Of a stretch of DNA of 8,743 bases, positions 1-6,707 are shown in pieces. The position numbers were made by a program, and so were the translations under genes. The stretch is from Chloroflexota bacterium (lineage in GTDB: Bacteria > Chloroflexota > Limnocylindria > Limnocylindrales > CSP1-4): contig JADGQH010000129.1 in the NCBI GenBank assembly GCA_017881985.1, positions 1 to 8,743 of the forward strand, written 5' to 3'. Position 1 is the first letter of the stretch. Every line of letters begins with the position of its first letter. Below the pieces are notes generated by a model that did no database searches, was not told the DNA's origin, and saw only the letters and a program-made list of their open reading frames with translations.

Positions 1-1199
1 CCGGCGCTCCCGAGCTCCGCGTCGGTCGAGGAGAGGAGGCGCTCCAGCGCCCCGCGGAGCGCGGCGGCCCGCAGGAGCGCGCCGTCCCCATCGAGGTCGC
101 TCCAGGGCGCGATGGCCAGCTCCGACAGGCGATCGCGGAGTCGCGCCCGGTCCACGCCCTGCGTGAACCAGTGATCGATCCGGTCGATCGCGCCCGCCCG
201 GTCCATCCGGAACAGGCCCGCGTCGGGAACCTCGACGAGCCGGACCGAGGCGCGCGTTCCCCCGTCGTCCGCGGGTCCCGGCGCGGCGAGCACGCGGGCC
301 GCGCCCGACACCCCGATCTCGAGGATCTCCACCCGAAGCCCCAGGACCCGGGCGAGCGATCCGGCCGCGGCCGCCAGCGCACGGCGGCTGTCGTCGGGGC
401 CCCCACGGGCTGCCGCCAGGGCATCCCGGAGCGGCGAGGCGGCCAGCTCCCCCGGACCGCTCGGCGGGGCCGGGAGGCGCTCGATCGCCGGGGCGTGCCG
501 GAGCGCCAGCAGGGGCTCGTCGGGGACGGGGCCCGCCAGGAAGACCCGCAGGCCCGGCCGCCGGGCTGCGATCCCGGCCGCAGCGACCGAGAGCTCGGTG
601 GCGAGCTCGCGCTCGTCGGCGCCGGGCGGATCCGCGACGCCGACGAGCACCGCGACCACGCCCGGGCGCGTCGCGAGCCGGGTCAGCTCGAGCGGATCGG
701 TCCGCTCCGCGCTGCCCGCGACGACATTCCAGCCGGCTCCCGCGGCGGCCTCCTCCAGCCTGGTCCGCGTCCGATCGGTGGCGGCGATCACGGCGAGCGT
801 CGCCGCGGGTCGACTCCGGGCCACGAGCCGGGGAACGTCCGCTGACGCCGGTGGCCCGCTGGCCGGCCAGCCCACGATCATCTCGGCGCGGGACGGATCC
901 ACCGATTCGAGGCGACGGGCGAGCAGGGCGACGAGCGCGTCCGGTCCGCTGCCGGTCGGGAGCGCGGTCGCTGCAAGCAGGCGCCAGCGTCCATCGACCT
1001 TGCCGACGAGAGCGCCGGCGAGCGTTGCCGATCCGTGATCCAGCGTGTAGAAGGCGGCCTTGCGGTCATCGGCGGGGGCCACGACCACGCGTGGCGGGCG
1101 AGCAGGCCGGGCCCGCGGCGGGCGCGCGTGCCCGCCGGTCGCGGAGGGGGAGACGGCGTCGACCGGCGGTTCGACGGCCCCCGGCGCTCCGCGGCTCAC
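1..1199 (-). CDS. MutL-like (glutamate mutase L family) ASKHA-fold protein, 3' end cut by window edge
   Basis: The frame is open from a GTG at 1199 to the left edge: 399 full codons with no stop. The start shares 4 bases (GTGA) with the stop of the 96-residue gene upstream, so translation is probably coupled. Residues 1-48 are Pro/Arg/Ala-rich and look disordered. A DxGS-type phosphate loop follows (LDHGSATLAGALV, 53-65), then VDGRWRLLAATALPT (68-82). A second actin-like half seems to begin near EILEIGVSGAARV (291-303). The blocks RMDRAGAIDRIDHWF (331-345) and LLRAAALRGALERLL (375-389) resemble, from memory, the C-terminal region of proteins annotated as glutamate mutase L in Chloroflexota. 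Known MutL is thought to be an ATPase-type partner or chaperone of B12-dependent glutamate mutase. No mutase lies in this window, so the substrate is unknown. The family call is by motif pattern only. Other ASKHA ATPases (FtsA/PilM/hydantoinase-like) are less likely. Confidence 0.6.
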   Translation of the reverse strand, partial: MSRGAPGAVEPPVDAVSPSATGGHARPPRARPARPPRVVVAPADDRKAAFYTLDHGSATLAGALVGKVDGRWRLLAATALPTGSGPDALVALLARRLESVDPSRAEMIVGWPASGPPASADVPRLVARSRPAATLAVIAATDRTRTRLEEAAAGAGWNVVAGSAERTDPLELTRLATRPGVVAVLVGVADPPGADERELATELSVAAAGIAARRPGLRVFLAGPVPDEPLLALRHAPAIERLPAPPSGPGELAASPLRDALAAARGGPDDSRRALAAAAGSLARVLGLRVEILEIGVSGAARVLAAPGPADDGGTRASVRLVEVPDAGLFRMDRAGAIDRIDHWFTQGVDRARLRDRLSELAIAPWSDLDGDGALLRAAALRGALERLLSSTDAELGSA

Positions 1200-1486
1200 G
1201 CGTCCCAGACCGACTCCTCGTCGAGCTCCTCGAGCCGGTCGATCAGCTGCTCGATCCCGACCTCGTCCGCAAGCAGCGCGCTGGCGGGCGCGTTGCCGCC
1301 CCCGAAGAGCTGGCGCAGAAGCGGGTCGAAGAATGTCATCGCGCTTCCGGCCAGCCCGCCGTCCGGCATGCTCGCGTGGAGGAACAACACGGCTGGGCCC
1401 GTCATCCCCCGCAGCTGGATCTCGCGCGCGACTTCCTCCACGAGGGCAGCGCGTTGTTCGTCGCCCGGCAGGAAGGGAAGCATCAC
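1196..1486 (-). CDS. Small acidic conserved-looking protein of unknown function (96 aa)
   Basis: I do not recognise a named family. The protein has 95-96 residues. It has an amphipathic, charged N-terminal helix (about 9-27), a hydrophobic core PAVLFLHASMP (31-41), the aromatic stretch AMTFFDPLLRQLFGG (49-63), and an acidic C-terminal helix IEQLIDRLEELDEESVWD (78-95). It has no signal peptide and no true membrane span. Two starts are possible: GTG at 1486, overlapping the macro-gene stop by 4 bases, or ATG at 1483, overlapping by 1 base in a TGATG arrangement. The ATG is the more conventional choice. The stop overlaps the GTG of the MutL-like gene. From memory, short proteins with this core accompany mutase or MutL genes in Chloroflexota. 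If so, it may be a partner of the MutL-like protein, but this is inference. Confidence 0.8.
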   Translation of the reverse strand: MMLPFLPGDEQRAALVEEVAREIQLRGMTGPAVLFLHASMPDGGLAGSAMTFFDPLLRQLFGGGNAPASALLADEVGIEQLIDRLEELDEESVWDA

Positions 1487-2013
1487 GCGGAAATCCCGGC
1501 CCGCGGTTCCATCTCGGCTGCGAGGGCGAGCCGGAATGCCTCGTATGGGACCGCGCCGCGAAGAGCCAGGGTCACCCGGATCAGGCGGGGCGAATGCGCC
1601 AGCTCAGAGCGGACAGCCGCGACGGTCACGCGGGCGGCTTCGGCGATCGGGAAGCCCCCCACGCCGGTCCCGAGCGCGGGAATCGCGAGCGTCTCCACGC
1701 CCAGCTCGCGGGCCCGTGCGAACGCGTTGCGGACGGCGCGGTCGATCGTGGCGGAGTCGGTCCGGCGCGCGTGGTCGATCGAGACCGCGTGGATCACCCA
1801 GCGCGCGGCAAGCGACCCGCCACCGGTCACGATCGCGTCGCCCAGGTCGGCAGGTCCCTGGCGGACGGCCGCGAACTCGATCGCCTCGCCGCCCTTGCGC
1901 TTGATCGCGCCGGCGACCCCGGTCGCCATCCACAGGCTGGTGCTCGCCGGGCTCACGATCGCGTCCACCTCGAGGTCACAGATGTCGCCGTTCCAGAGCG
2001 CGATCTCCGCCAT
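1483..2013 (-). CDS. Macro-domain (Appr-1''-p processing type) protein
   Basis: This 176-residue protein is a single macro domain, a fold that binds ADP-ribose and in some members hydrolyses ADP-ribosyl or O-acetyl-ADP-ribose bonds in the cytoplasm. It has the N-terminal strand and adenine-binding Asp in WNGDICDLEVDAIV (7-20), LWMATGVAGAIKRKGG (27-42), DAIVTGGGS (59-67) and the phosphate loop PALGTGVGGFP (112-122). The loop that normally reads NAAN is SPAS here (21-24), and the following Gly-rich turn is altered (MATGV). Both Asn residues are therefore lost, which casts doubt on hydrolase activity. The ATG at 2013 is preceded by AGGA 9 bases upstream and fits the domain boundary exactly. It lies inside the 3' end of alr (61-base overlap). 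The longer upstream frame is a shadow of alr and nnrD. Confidence 0.88.
   Translation of the reverse strand: MAEIALWNGDICDLEVDAIVSPASTSLWMATGVAGAIKRKGGEAIEFAAVRQGPADLGDAIVTGGGSLAARWVIHAVSIDHARRTDSATIDRAVRNAFARARELGVETLAIPALGTGVGGFPIAEAARVTVAAVRSELAHSPRLIRVTLALRGAVPYEAFRLALAAEMEPRAGISA
1953..2013 (-). other. 61-base overlap of alr 3' end and macro-domain gene 5' end
   Basis: The alanine racemase frame runs past its conserved end (RVY) and stops at 1953, while the macro gene begins at the ATG at 2013 in another frame. The macro frame codes the conserved strand WNGDICDLEVDAIV here. The alr frame codes a low-complexity Arg/Ser/Thr tail, so selection appears to act on the macro frame. AGGA at 2023-2026, also inside alr, serves as the macro ribosome site. 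Confidence 0.8.
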
Positions 2014-3287
2014 GGCCCCCGGTCCTGTGTGAGCGTGCAGATGCCGACCGTCGCGGCCGGCGCAGTGTACACCCGAGGCAGGCGCGCAGACATCGCGGCG
2101 ACCACCTCCCAGCTGATCGTGGTGCGTTCCCGCGCCAGCTCCGCGGCGGTGATCCGGGCGTCGCCCTGCTCGCCCAGGAGCACGAACTCGTCGTCCGGCG
2201 TGACGGGCGGCCCGGGGACGTCGGTGACGTCCGCCATCACCGCGTCCATTGCCACGGTCCCCACCAGGGGGACCCGGCCGCCACGCACGAGCGCGAACGC
2301 GCGATTCCCGAGCCCCCGGGCCCAGCCGTCCGCGTACCCCACCGGGAGCGTCGCGATCCGGCTGAAGCGGGCGGTGACGAAGCTCGGGCCGTACCCGACG
2401 CCCTCGCCGGTGGGCAGGTCGGTCACGCGCACCGGCCGGGCATGCAGCGAGAGGACCGGCCGGAGCGCCGCGTGGATGCCGGCCGCCGCCCGGCCGACCG
2501 GGAGCCCCTCCGGCGCGATCCCGTAGAGCGCCAGCCCCACCCGGAGACCGTCGAAGAGCGGCCGCTCGCCGCCGACGTACCGCTCGACGGCGAGCAGGCC
2601 GCCCGACGCCAGCAGATGGCGGTGCGGGGCAGGCAGCCCGGCCGCCGCCAGGGCGTCGAGGGCGGCCTCGAAGCGCGCGACCTGGCGCGCGGTCCGGCCC
2701 GCGTCCTCGGGCGACTGGAGATGCGACCACGCCCCGTCGAAATGGGTCCCGGGAACCGCCGCCAGCTCCCGGACCGCCGCAACGGCCTCGTCCGGCGCCA
2801 GCCCGTCGCGGCCGAGCCCGGTCTCGATCCCGACGTGGACGGCGAGCTCGCCGAGCCGCCCGCGGGCTCGACGACGCACTCGGGCGTAGGCCGCCAGGCC
2901 GCGGGCCCAGATCACGCTGTCGCCGGCTGCCAACGCGATCCCCGCCCGGGCAGCCTCCGCGACGCCGTCCGGCGGGACCGGGAACAGGACGAGGATCGGG
3001 GCCGTGATCCCGGAGGCGCGAAGCGCAAGCGCCTCGTCGAGCGTCGCCACGCAGAGACCGCGCGCTCCGGCCTCCAGCGCGGCATGGGCAACCGGGACGG
3101 CACCGTGGCCGTAGGCGTTGGCCTTGACCACTGCCTCGACGAGCGTGCCCGCCGGAAGCGCGGCAACGATCGCCCGCACGTTCGCCGCGAGCCGGTCCAG
3201 GTCGATCTCCAGCCATGCCGTTCGCGGGAGGGGCGGCAGCCCGGCGGCCCGGAGGCGCGCCTCGATCGGCAACGCCTCGCCGGTCAT
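1953..3287 (-). CDS. alr: Alanine racemase
   Basis: PLP-dependent interconversion of L- and D-alanine, supplying D-alanine for peptidoglycan. The frame codes 444 residues. An N-terminal TIM barrel carries the PLP lysine K55 in VVKANAYGHG (53-62), the substrate-side motif VGIETGLGRDGL (152-163), SHLQSPED (188-195) and RVGLALYGIAPE (249-260). The C-terminal beta domain carries the second catalytic base Y299 in GVGYGPSF (296-303), plus GTVAMD (343-348) and the family's usual ending SARLPRVY (400-407). The ATG start overlaps the nnrD stop by 4 bases (ATGA), implying coupled translation; no strong ribosome site is seen. Oddly, the frame continues 37 residues beyond RVY. The last 20 or so are Arg/Ser/Thr-rich and lie over the macro gene. 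All catalytic residues are present, so it should be active. Confidence 0.96.
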   Translation of the reverse strand: MTGEALPIEARLRAAGLPPLPRTAWLEIDLDRLAANVRAIVAALPAGTLVEAVVKANAYGHGAVPVAHAALEAGARGLCVATLDEALALRASGITAPILVLFPVPPDGVAEAARAGIALAAGDSVIWARGLAAYARVRRRARGRLGELAVHVGIETGLGRDGLAPDEAVAAVRELAAVPGTHFDGAWSHLQSPEDAGRTARQVARFEAALDALAAAGLPAPHRHLLASGGLLAVERYVGGERPLFDGLRVGLALYGIAPEGLPVGRAAAGIHAALRPVLSLHARPVRVTDLPTGEGVGYGPSFVTARFSRIATLPVGYADGWARGLGNRAFALVRGGRVPLVGTVAMDAVMADVTDVPGPPVTPDDEFVLLGEQGDARITAAELARERTTISWEVVAAMSARLPRVYTAPAATVGICTLTQDRGPWRRSRSGTATSVTSRWTRS

Positions 3288-4288
3288 CCGGCGGGCGTCC
3301 CGAACCCGAGCGTGGCGCCGCCCGCCCGACGCGCGGCATCGACCGCGAGCCGGTGGCGCGCCCGAGCGATCTCGACGGGCAGGTCGCCCGCCAGCAGGCC
3401 GGCGTCGCCCATGCGGTGCCGCACCGCCTCACCCGCCATCCCATGCAGGTGGACGCCCAGGCGCGCGGCCGCGTACGGACGGAGGCCCTGCGCAAGCAGG
3501 CCACCGATGGTCCCGGCCAGGACGTCTCCGGTCCCTCCCGTGGCAAGTGCCGGGTTCTCGAACGTCGACACGGCCGCGGACCCGTCGGGCGCCGCGATCA
3601 CGGTGTGCGCTCCCTTGAGCACCACGACCTGGCCCCAGGCGCCGGCCGCGTCGCGGGCGGCCGCGAGCCGGGCCGCGTCGTCCCCCACGAGGTCCCCGTC
3701 GGCCTCCGGCTCGACGCCCGCGGCGGCCCGCAGGCGGCGGAACTCGCCGGCATGGGGGGTCAGCACGCACGGTCGGGCCACGCCCTCCCACCAGCCGTCC
3801 TCGGCGGCAAGCGATCGGAGCGCCTCGGCGTCGACGACCGCGGGGCTGGCGTCGTCGCCGGTGCCGGCCGCGAGGATGCCGCGGATCAGCGCGGCCACCG
3901 CGAGGGACGGTCGCAGCCCCGGGCCCACGACGAGCGCGTCGTGCTCGTGGTCGAGGATTCGCGCCAGGGCGGGCTCCGGGTCCACCTCCTCGACGTCGTC
4001 CTCGGCAAGCGCCAGGGTCGTGGCCTCGACGACCTTCGCCGCGAAGAGCGGCTGGAGCGACTCCGGGACCGCGAGCGTGACGAGGCCCGCTCCGACCCGG
4101 CCGGCCGCCTGGCAGACCAGGAAGGCGGCGCCCGCGTAGTCGAGCGACCCCGCCACGACGAGCAGCTTCCCGAAGGTGCCCTTGTGGCCACGCATCGGTC
4201 GTCCGGGCAGCAGGAGCCCGGCGCTCCGGTCGTCGAGGCGCTCGGCCGGCCGCTCGACCCCGGCCGGATCGGGATGCTCAGCCGTCAT
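3284..4288 (-). CDS. nnrD: ADP-dependent NAD(P)H-hydrate dehydratase
   Basis: Metabolite repair enzyme that dehydrates (S)-NADHX/NADPHX back to NADH/NADPH using ADP; ribokinase-like fold, cytoplasmic. Of 334 residues, GHKGTFGKLLVVAGS (34-48) is the family's opening glycine motif, followed by YAGAAFL (51-57), VVGPGL (120-125), LTPHAGEFRRL (176-186) and VVLKGAHTVI (222-231). The catalytic loop is NPALATGGTGDVLAG (245-259), with D255 as the expected catalytic Asp. Only the dehydratase half is present. The YjeF_N/NnrE epimerase domain, fused in many bacteria, is absent here and must be elsewhere or missing. The ATG at 4288 has a strong GAGGAG site 7 bases upstream (4296-4301) and overlaps the acpS stop by 11 bases. 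The first 30 or so residues are a poorly conserved leader. Confidence 0.94.
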   Translation of the reverse strand: MTAEHPDPAGVERPAERLDDRSAGLLLPGRPMRGHKGTFGKLLVVAGSLDYAGAAFLVCQAAGRVGAGLVTLAVPESLQPLFAAKVVEATTLALAEDDVEEVDPEPALARILDHEHDALVVGPGLRPSLAVAALIRGILAAGTGDDASPAVVDAEALRSLAAEDGWWEGVARPCVLTPHAGEFRRLRAAAGVEPEADGDLVGDDAARLAAARDAAGAWGQVVVLKGAHTVIAAPDGSAAVSTFENPALATGGTGDVLAGTIGGLLAQGLRPYAAARLGVHLHGMAGEAVRHRMGDAGLLAGDLPVEIARARHRLAVDAARRAGGATLGFGTPAG

Positions 4289-4826
4289 TGCCGGGCTCCT
4301 CGGCGGCAGCCGTCAGGGCCGCCGCCTCGCGACCGAGCCCGCGGATGCGCTCCATCCGGCGGAGCAGCGCCGCCTCGCGGTCGCCCAGCCGCTCCTCGAT
4401 GTCGAGCGGGAAGACATAGCGGCCACCGGCGGTGCGCACGCCGAACGCGACGGCCAGGGCGTATTCGCGCTCGTGGGTGATGCTGACGGCGATCCGCGCC
4501 AGTCCCAGCTGGTCGGCCCGCGCGGCTGCCCGCCCATGGAGCCGGACCGCGGGCTGGCCGGTCGGCATCCGCTCGATCTCGATGTCGGTCCAGCCGATCC
4601 CGCGCACGCCGAGCCCGAGCACCTTGCTCACCGCCTCCTTGGCGGCCCACCGGCCCGCGAAGGTCTCGGGACGCGCACGCACGTACTCCGCCTCGCGCGG
4701 CGTGAGCACGCGCCGGACGAAGCGGTCGCCGAAGCGGGCCAGCGCCTCGCGGATCCGCTCGACGCGAATGATGTCGAGCCCGAGCTCCGGCGTCCCATCC
4801 GGGACCCGCGGGTCCGGCGTGGCCAC
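4278..4826 (-). CDS. acpS: Holo-[acyl-carrier-protein] synthase with C-terminal extension
   Basis: Transfers 4'-phosphopantetheine from CoA to apo-ACP, enabling fatty-acid synthesis. Family signatures are GLDIIRVERI (16-25, with the metal-binding D18), FAGRWAAKEAVSKVLG (56-71, with E64 as the second metal ligand), GIGWTDIEI (77-85) and VSITHEREYALAVAF (114-128). The family's usual length is about 120-130 residues. This protein has 182, because about 53 residues follow the normal end. That tail contains VFPLDIEERLGDREAALLRRMERI in two parts (138-150, 151-161) and looks helical and charged. The start is GTG at 4826, only 3 bases after the glmS stop, with a weak ribosome site, so reinitiation or coupling with glmS is likely. 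The tail overlaps the start of nnrD by 11 bases. Confidence 0.93.
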   Translation of the reverse strand: MATPDPRVPDGTPELGLDIIRVERIREALARFGDRFVRRVLTPREAEYVRARPETFAGRWAAKEAVSKVLGLGVRGIGWTDIEIERMPTGQPAVRLHGRAAARADQLGLARIAVSITHEREYALAVAFGVRTAGGRYVFPLDIEERLGDREAALLRRMERIRGLGREAAALTAAAEEPGNDG

Positions 4827-4829
4827 GCG

Positions 4830-6659
4830 CTACTCGACCGTGACCGACTTCGCGAGGTTGCGAGGCTGGTCCACGTCGGTCCCGCGCGCGACCGCGGCAT
4901 GGTACGCGAACAGCTGGAGGGGAATGATCGCGAGGATCGGCCCGAGCGCCTCGTGGGTCGGCGGAACCCACATGATGTCGTCGGCGAAGCGCTCGATCTG
5001 GTCGTCGCCCTCGGTCGCGACCGCGATCACCCGGGCGTCCCGGGCCCGGCCCTCCATGATGTTGCTGACCAGCTTCTCGTACACCGTGGAACGCGTCGCG
5101 ACCGCCACCAGCGGGCACTCCGCGTCGAGCAGGCTGATCGGGCCATGCTTCAGCTCGCCGGCGGCATAACCCTCGGCGTGCAGGTAGCTGACCTCCTTGA
5201 GCTTGAGGGCACCTTCCATCGCGGTCGGGTAGGTGTAGCCGCGCCCCACGAACATGAAACCGCGGGAGTTGACGTACCGCCGGGCGATCGGGGCGATCCC
5301 GCCGGCCGCGTCGAGGGCCCGCTGGGCCGCGTCCGGGAGCGCACGCAGCTCGCGGACGAGTGCCGCCTCGACCTCCCGGTCGAGCGTCCCCCGCAGGCGC
5401 GCGATCTGCGCCGCGACCAGGACCAGGGTCAGGACCTGGGTGGTGAACGTCTTCGACGCGGCGACCGCGACCTCCGGGCCCGCCTGCAGGAAGAGGACCG
5501 CGTCCGCCTCGCGAGTGATCGCGGACCCGACCGTGTTCGTCACGGCGATGATCGGGCAGCCCTGCTCGCGGGCGAACCGGGTGGGCGCGATCGTGTCGGC
5601 CGTCTCCCCGGACTGCGTGACGGCGATGACGAGCGTGCGGCCGTCGAGCGGCGGCGGGCTGTAGCGGAACTCGGAGCCCACGGTCACGCGGGCGGGGAGC
5701 CCGGTCCAGTCCTGGACCGCGGCGGCACCGACGAGGGCGGCGTAGGACGCGCTGCCGCACGCCACGAACTCCACGCGGTCCACGGCGGCGAGCGCCGTCG
5801 CCATGCCGGCCAGCTCGTCGGTGCGGATGGTGAGAGCCGGGCCCAGCCGGCCTGCCAGGCACTGGCGGAGCGCCTGCGGCTGCTCGTGGATCTCCTTGAG
5901 CATGAAGTGATCGAAGCCGCCCTTCTCGGCAGCCTCCGGCGTCCAGTCCACCCGGGTCACGAGCCGCTCGCGGGGCGACCCGTCGACGCCCGTGATGATG
6001 GCCCGCGTCGGTCGCAGGTCGACGACGTCGCCCTCCTCGAGGAAGATCACCCGGTCCGTGTGGGCGAGGATCGCCGCCACGTCGGACGCGATGAAGGCCT
6101 CGTCATCCCCGAGCCCGACGACCAGCGGCACGTTCTGCCGCGCCCCGACGAGGCGATCCGGCTCGCCCCGGTGCATGACGGCCACGGCGTAGGCGCCCTC
6201 GACGAGGGCGAGCGCGGCCCGCACGGCATCCGCGAGGTCGCCCGCGTAGGCTTCCTCCACGAGGTGCGCCAGCGCCTCCGTGTCGGTCTCGGAGCTGAGG
6301 ACGTGGCCCCGCGCCTCCAGGCCGTCGCGCAACTCGCGGAAGTTCTCGATGATCCCGTTGTGGATGACGGTGATCGCGCCGGTGCAGTCCACGTGCGGGT
6401 GGGCATTGAGGTCGTTCGGGCGCCCGTGGGTGGCCCACCGCGTGTGCGCGAGGCCGATCCCCGCGTTCGGCGTCCGGTCGAGGAGCGCCGTGCGCAGGTT
6501 CGCGAGCTTGCCCGCCCGCTTCTCGACGAAGAGCTCGCCGGACTCGGTGACCAGCGCGATCCCGGCCGAATCGTAGCCGCGATACTCCAGGCGCCGAAGC
6601 CCCTCGAGGAGGATCGGGCCGGCTGCCCGCGGGCCCGTGTAACCGACGATGCCGCACAT
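4830..6659 (-). CDS. glmS: Glutamine--fructose-6-phosphate aminotransferase (isomerizing)
   Basis: Makes glucosamine-6-phosphate from fructose-6-phosphate and glutamine, the first committed step to UDP-GlcNAc. At 609 residues it matches the family's normal length. The N-terminal Ntn glutaminase domain begins MCGIVGY, with the nucleophile C2 exposed after Met removal. It carries RGYDSAGIA (27-35), HTRWATHG (72-79) and the oxyanion residues N101-G102. Two SIS sugar-isomerase domains follow: CGSASYAA (301-308), TQSGETADT (348-356), ASKTFTTQ (401-408) and KLKEVSYLHAEGYAAGELKH in 486-505. The C-terminal tail PRNLAKSVTVE (599-609) is canonical. All key residues are present. A GGAGG sequence lies 11 bases before the ATG. 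It sits between glmM and acpS, so two successive hexosamine enzymes are co-transcribed. Confidence 0.98.
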   Translation of the reverse strand: MCGIVGYTGPRAAGPILLEGLRRLEYRGYDSAGIALVTESGELFVEKRAGKLANLRTALLDRTPNAGIGLAHTRWATHGRPNDLNAHPHVDCTGAITVIHNGIIENFRELRDGLEARGHVLSSETDTEALAHLVEEAYAGDLADAVRAALALVEGAYAVAVMHRGEPDRLVGARQNVPLVVGLGDDEAFIASDVAAILAHTDRVIFLEEGDVVDLRPTRAIITGVDGSPRERLVTRVDWTPEAAEKGGFDHFMLKEIHEQPQALRQCLAGRLGPALTIRTDELAGMATALAAVDRVEFVACGSASYAALVGAAAVQDWTGLPARVTVGSEFRYSPPPLDGRTLVIAVTQSGETADTIAPTRFAREQGCPIIAVTNTVGSAITREADAVLFLQAGPEVAVAASKTFTTQVLTLVLVAAQIARLRGTLDREVEAALVRELRALPDAAQRALDAAGGIAPIARRYVNSRGFMFVGRGYTYPTAMEGALKLKEVSYLHAEGYAAGELKHGPISLLDAECPLVAVATRSTVYEKLVSNIMEGRARDARVIAVATEGDDQIERFADDIMWVPPTHEALGPILAIIPLQLFAYHAAVARGTDVDQPRNLAKSVTVE

Positions 6660-6670
6660 GCCGTCGAGTG

Positions 6671-6675
6671 CCTCC
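6671..6675 (-). promoter_or_regulatory. Ribosome binding site of glmS
   Basis: GGAGG on the minus strand lies 11 bases upstream of the glmS ATG, in the only intergenic gap of the window (6660-6707, 48 bases). The spacing is slightly long. It allows independent initiation on glmS, unlike most neighbours, which start inside or against the preceding stop. A short imperfect inverted repeat (GTTG-GCG-CAAC) adjoins it but is too weak to call a terminator. The gap is too short for a glmS ribozyme. Confidence 0.6.
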
Positions 6676-6707
6676 GTTGCGCCAACCGGACCTCGATGGC
6701 CGCGGGG

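Noticed and set aside
2065..2072. Perfect palindrome GTGTACAC as a possible operator
   Set aside because: It lies inside alr codons for the conserved RVY ending, is only 8 bases long, and has no partner site or promoter nearby.
1483..3546. 687-codon minus-strand frame that would fuse a long N-terminal region to the macro domain
   Set aside because: The first 510 or so codons are an out-of-frame shadow of nnrD and alr. The macro domain starts cleanly at the ATG at 2013 with its own AGGA site.
171..4480. Several long plus-strand open frames (171-845, 851-2032, 1060-2526, 2442-4139, 3215-4480)
   Set aside because: All lie opposite recognisable minus-strand genes, are rich in Arg, Ala, Pro and Gly, and show no family motif. 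High GC makes stop codons rare in the antisense frames.
4285..5862. 525-codon minus-strand frame overlapping glmS and acpS
   Set aside because: An Arg/Gly/Ala/Pro-rich frame-shifted shadow; the glmS and acpS frames hold the conserved residues.
6660..6707. Possible glmS ribozyme or terminator between glmM and glmS
   Set aside because: The gap is only 48 bases, far shorter than the ribozyme. The one inverted repeat there has a 4-base stem and no U-tract.
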